Translations under genes and position numbers: made by a program
Notes under the pieces: generated by a model
What the model was told of the DNA's origin: nothing
Seen by the model: the letters and a program-made list of their open reading frames with translations, nothing else
The model's database searches: none
Shown: positions 62,496 to 64,000 of the stretch, one piece after another
How the letters are laid out: the number at the start of each line of letters is the position of its first letter
Numbering within the stretch: position 1 is the stretch's first letter
Source of the DNA: Flavobacterium sp. M31R6
GTDB taxonomy: Bacteria > Bacteroidota > Bacteroidia > Flavobacteriales > Flavobacteriaceae
Assembly: GCF_013284035.1 (NCBI RefSeq)
Contig: NZ_CP054141.1
Span: 3,038,001-3,102,000 of the forward strand
Length of the DNA: 64,000 nt
Direction: 5' to 3'

Positions 62496-62520
62496 AAGGT
62501 CCAACACGATGCCGAACCTT
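62496..62520 (-). terminator. Terminator of the CcsA gene
   Basis: AAGGTCC and GAACCTT (one G-T pair) close a short hairpin that is followed on the minus strand by a seven-T run, 26 bp after the stop codon. It separates ccsA from the small-RNA cluster. Confidence 0.6.
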
Positions 62521-62546
62521 ACTAGAATATAAATTAGTTCTAAAAA

Positions 62547-64000
62547 TTACTTCTTATAAAACTTTCTGTATTTTGGATATGTAATAGCTCCGATTAAAGA
62601 TATTGTGCCTAAAGAATACCAAATCCAACTCAATGAATGGGCTTCACCGCTTGCATAGGAATGTAATCCCACCAAATGGAAGTTTACCCCATAATAAGTA
62701 AACAAAATAGATATAAAAGCAAACATACTCATTAAATTGAAAGTCCATTTACCTCTTAAAGAAGGTACAAATCGAGCATGAATCACAAATGCATATACCA
62801 TAATACTGATTAATGCCCAAGTTTCTTTTGGATCCCAACCCCAGTAACGTCCCCAACTTTCATTGGCCCATTGTCCCCCAAGGAAGTTTCCAATGGTTAA
62901 CATAATCAGACCTATTGTCAGTGACATTTCGTTGATGTACGTGATTTCTTTAATATTCAAATCCATTTTCGTTTTGTTCTTTTCATTCGTAAAAAAGATT
63001 AAAAGAAGTGACACAAAACCAAGTATCATTCCCAAAGCAAATGGTCCATAACTTGCAACAATAACTGCAACGTGAATCATTAACCAATACGAATTAAGAA
63101 CAGGCTGCAAGTTTGCAATTTCTGGATCAATCCAGTTTGCATAAGCTGCCGTAAGTATCATTGCAGTTACAAACGCCGCCGAAGCCACAGTCAATTTCGA
63201 TTTAATATCAAAAGCCAATCCAAAGAACATTGTTGCCCAAGCCACATATACAATAGCTTCGTAAGCATTACTCCAAGGTGCATGTCCCGAAATATACCAG
63301 CGAGCACACAATGTAATGGTATGCAATACGAAAAGCACCGCAATAAAAATATGCATTGAATTCACTAAAACATTCAAAACTTTGGACTCCTTAAAGATTT
63401 TAAGAATAGTAAAGAACAGCATCAATATTGCCCCAAATAAGTAAGCGTAAGGCAACTTTTGAAGCAAATCGTACTTGTTATATGCGATTTCAAGATTAAT
63501 TTTATCGTCACTTGGCCTTACTTTACTTCCAAATTTCTTTTGAAAACCGTTGATGCTTTCCAGTAAATCATCTGCAGTTTTATAATTTTTGGATTCGATG
63601 GCATGACTTAAGGTTCCAAAATAAAGTGGCAATATACTTTTAGTGTACGTAGAATCCATTCCTTTCAAACCAGCATGTTCCAATTCTAAATACGAAATCC
63701 ATTTATTGCCTGGATCATTTGGTATTGGAAAAATTCTCAAGATGCTTCCGCTCAAGGCAGATTCCATCAAGTTTACTTTCTTATCCGTTTCAACAAAATC
63801 TTTCTCAAACTGATTTGGATTCCCGGCTTTGTAGGCCGCATCAAGATATGGCGATAATTTATAATTCCCCTTTTCGTCAAAGAAAGAAATAAAAGGCGCG
63901 TATTTATCTTTGGAATCAATTCCGATAATCTTACGGATACTGTCGTTTCCGGATTTAATATAGATAAGCGGAATTTCAATCCACAATTGTGCACTTTGTG
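62547..64000 (-). CDS. ccsA: Cytochrome c biogenesis protein CcsA (C-terminal part of CcsBA type), 5' end outside window
   Basis: The frame stays open to the right edge (in-frame codons continue past 63986, where only a TTG occurs), so the start is missing and about 484 residues are visible. The visible N-terminal part is a periplasmic, charged region as in the ResB/CcsB half. From about residue 175 onward come several membrane helices, with SGHAPWSNAYEAIVYVAWA and the haem-handling WGRYWGWDPKETWALI motif that defines CcsA. CcsBA moves haem across the membrane and attaches it to apocytochromes c. It would mature cytochromes such as the one at 9749-10738. Confidence 0.92.
   Translation of the reverse strand, partial: QSAQLWIEIPLIYIKSGNDSIRKIIGIDSKDKYAPFISFFDEKGNYKLSPYLDAAYKAGNPNQFEKDFVETDKKVNLMESALSGSILRIFPIPNDPGNKWISYLELEHAGLKGMDSTYTKSILPLYFGTLSHAIESKNYKTADDLLESINGFQKKFGSKVRPSDDKINLEIAYNKYDLLQKLPYAYLFGAILMLFFTILKIFKESKVLNVLVNSMHIFIAVLFVLHTITLCARWYISGHAPWSNAYEAIVYVAWATMFFGLAFDIKSKLTVASAAFVTAMILTAAYANWIDPEIANLQPVLNSYWLMIHVAVIVASYGPFALGMILGFVSLLLIFFTNEKNKTKMDLNIKEITYINEMSLTIGLIMLTIGNFLGGQWANESWGRYWGWDPKETWALISIMVYAFVIHARFVPSLRGKWTFNLMSMFAFISILFTYYGVNFHLVGLHSYASGEAHSLSWIWYSLGTISLIGAITYPKYRKFYKK

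Noticed and set aside
1..64000. tRNA, rRNA, prophage, insertion sequence or CRISPR features
   Set aside because: Nothing matching cloverleaf tRNA ends, rRNA conserved segments, transposase or phage proteins, or regular repeat-spacer arrays was seen.

Overview
The window is AT-rich DNA from a member of the Bacteroidota, most likely a Flavobacterium-type bacterium. The evidence is two SusC/SusD pairs, a SusC-linked hybrid two-component regulator, TAnnTTTG-type promoter elements, an SDR-type threonine dehydrogenase, a CcsA-type cytochrome c maturation protein and many signal-peptide proteins starting with MKK/MKN. No rRNA, tRNA, CRISPR array, transposase or phage gene was seen.

Region 1 (1-17.1 kb, minus strand) is a polysaccharide-utilisation-type locus. 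It runs SusC, SusD, an aryl-sulfate sulfotransferase-like lipoprotein, a TsdA-like dihaem cytochrome, a large DUF6067/GH123_N-like protein, a DUF5107-TPR protein, an M1 aminopeptidase and a DUF3472-type protein cut by the left edge. Region 2 (17.7-29.1 kb) holds a signal-less CBM9-like protein, a threonine-degradation pair (kbl, tdh), a LacI-family regulator and a five-gene plus-strand operon: GHMP sugar kinase, sugar-phosphate nucleotidyltransferase, SDR 4-epimerase, FucP/GluP-type transporter and a NagB/PIG-L fusion. Regions 1 and 2 are tied together by three near-identical promoters, in front of susC, tdh-kbl and the kinase operon. Each carries two or three 14-bp CG-centred palindromes (TGTGYTCGARCACA) at exact 23-bp centre-to-centre spacing, ending exactly 16 bp from the -33 element. 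I infer that the LacI-family protein drives one regulon joining outer-membrane glycan import, aminosugar (Leloir-like) metabolism and threonine catabolism. Utilisation of Thr-linked glycopeptides is a plausible but unproven purpose.

Region 3 (29.2-47.2 kb, minus strand) is a second locus under a hybrid two-component system. It contains SusC, SusD, two SusCD-linked secreted proteins of unknown family (820 and 573 aa), a GH130 mannoside phosphorylase-like enzyme, an MFS transporter, a GH13 alpha-glucosidase-like enzyme and a mannose-isomerase-like cupin. The content suggests a mannose- and/or glucose-containing oligosaccharide.

Region 4 (47.8-54.9 kb) is mostly housekeeping: a DUF3943 protein, a CvfB-like S1 protein, DUF2853, MenD, a GNAT acetyltransferase, a tRNA-dihydrouridine synthase and glutathione peroxidase. 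Region 5 (55.1-61.5 kb) is a TonB receptor / TPR lipoprotein / two-piece DUF4331 cluster, divergent from an ECF sigma factor and its anti-sigma factor. Region 6 (61.5-62.5 kb) has no ORF but holds three diverged copies of one non-coding unit. Each has a sigma-54-like -24/-12 element and ends in the same hairpin plus U-tract, so I read them as three paralogous small RNAs. The window closes with the C-terminal part of CcsA/CcsBA, cut by the right edge.
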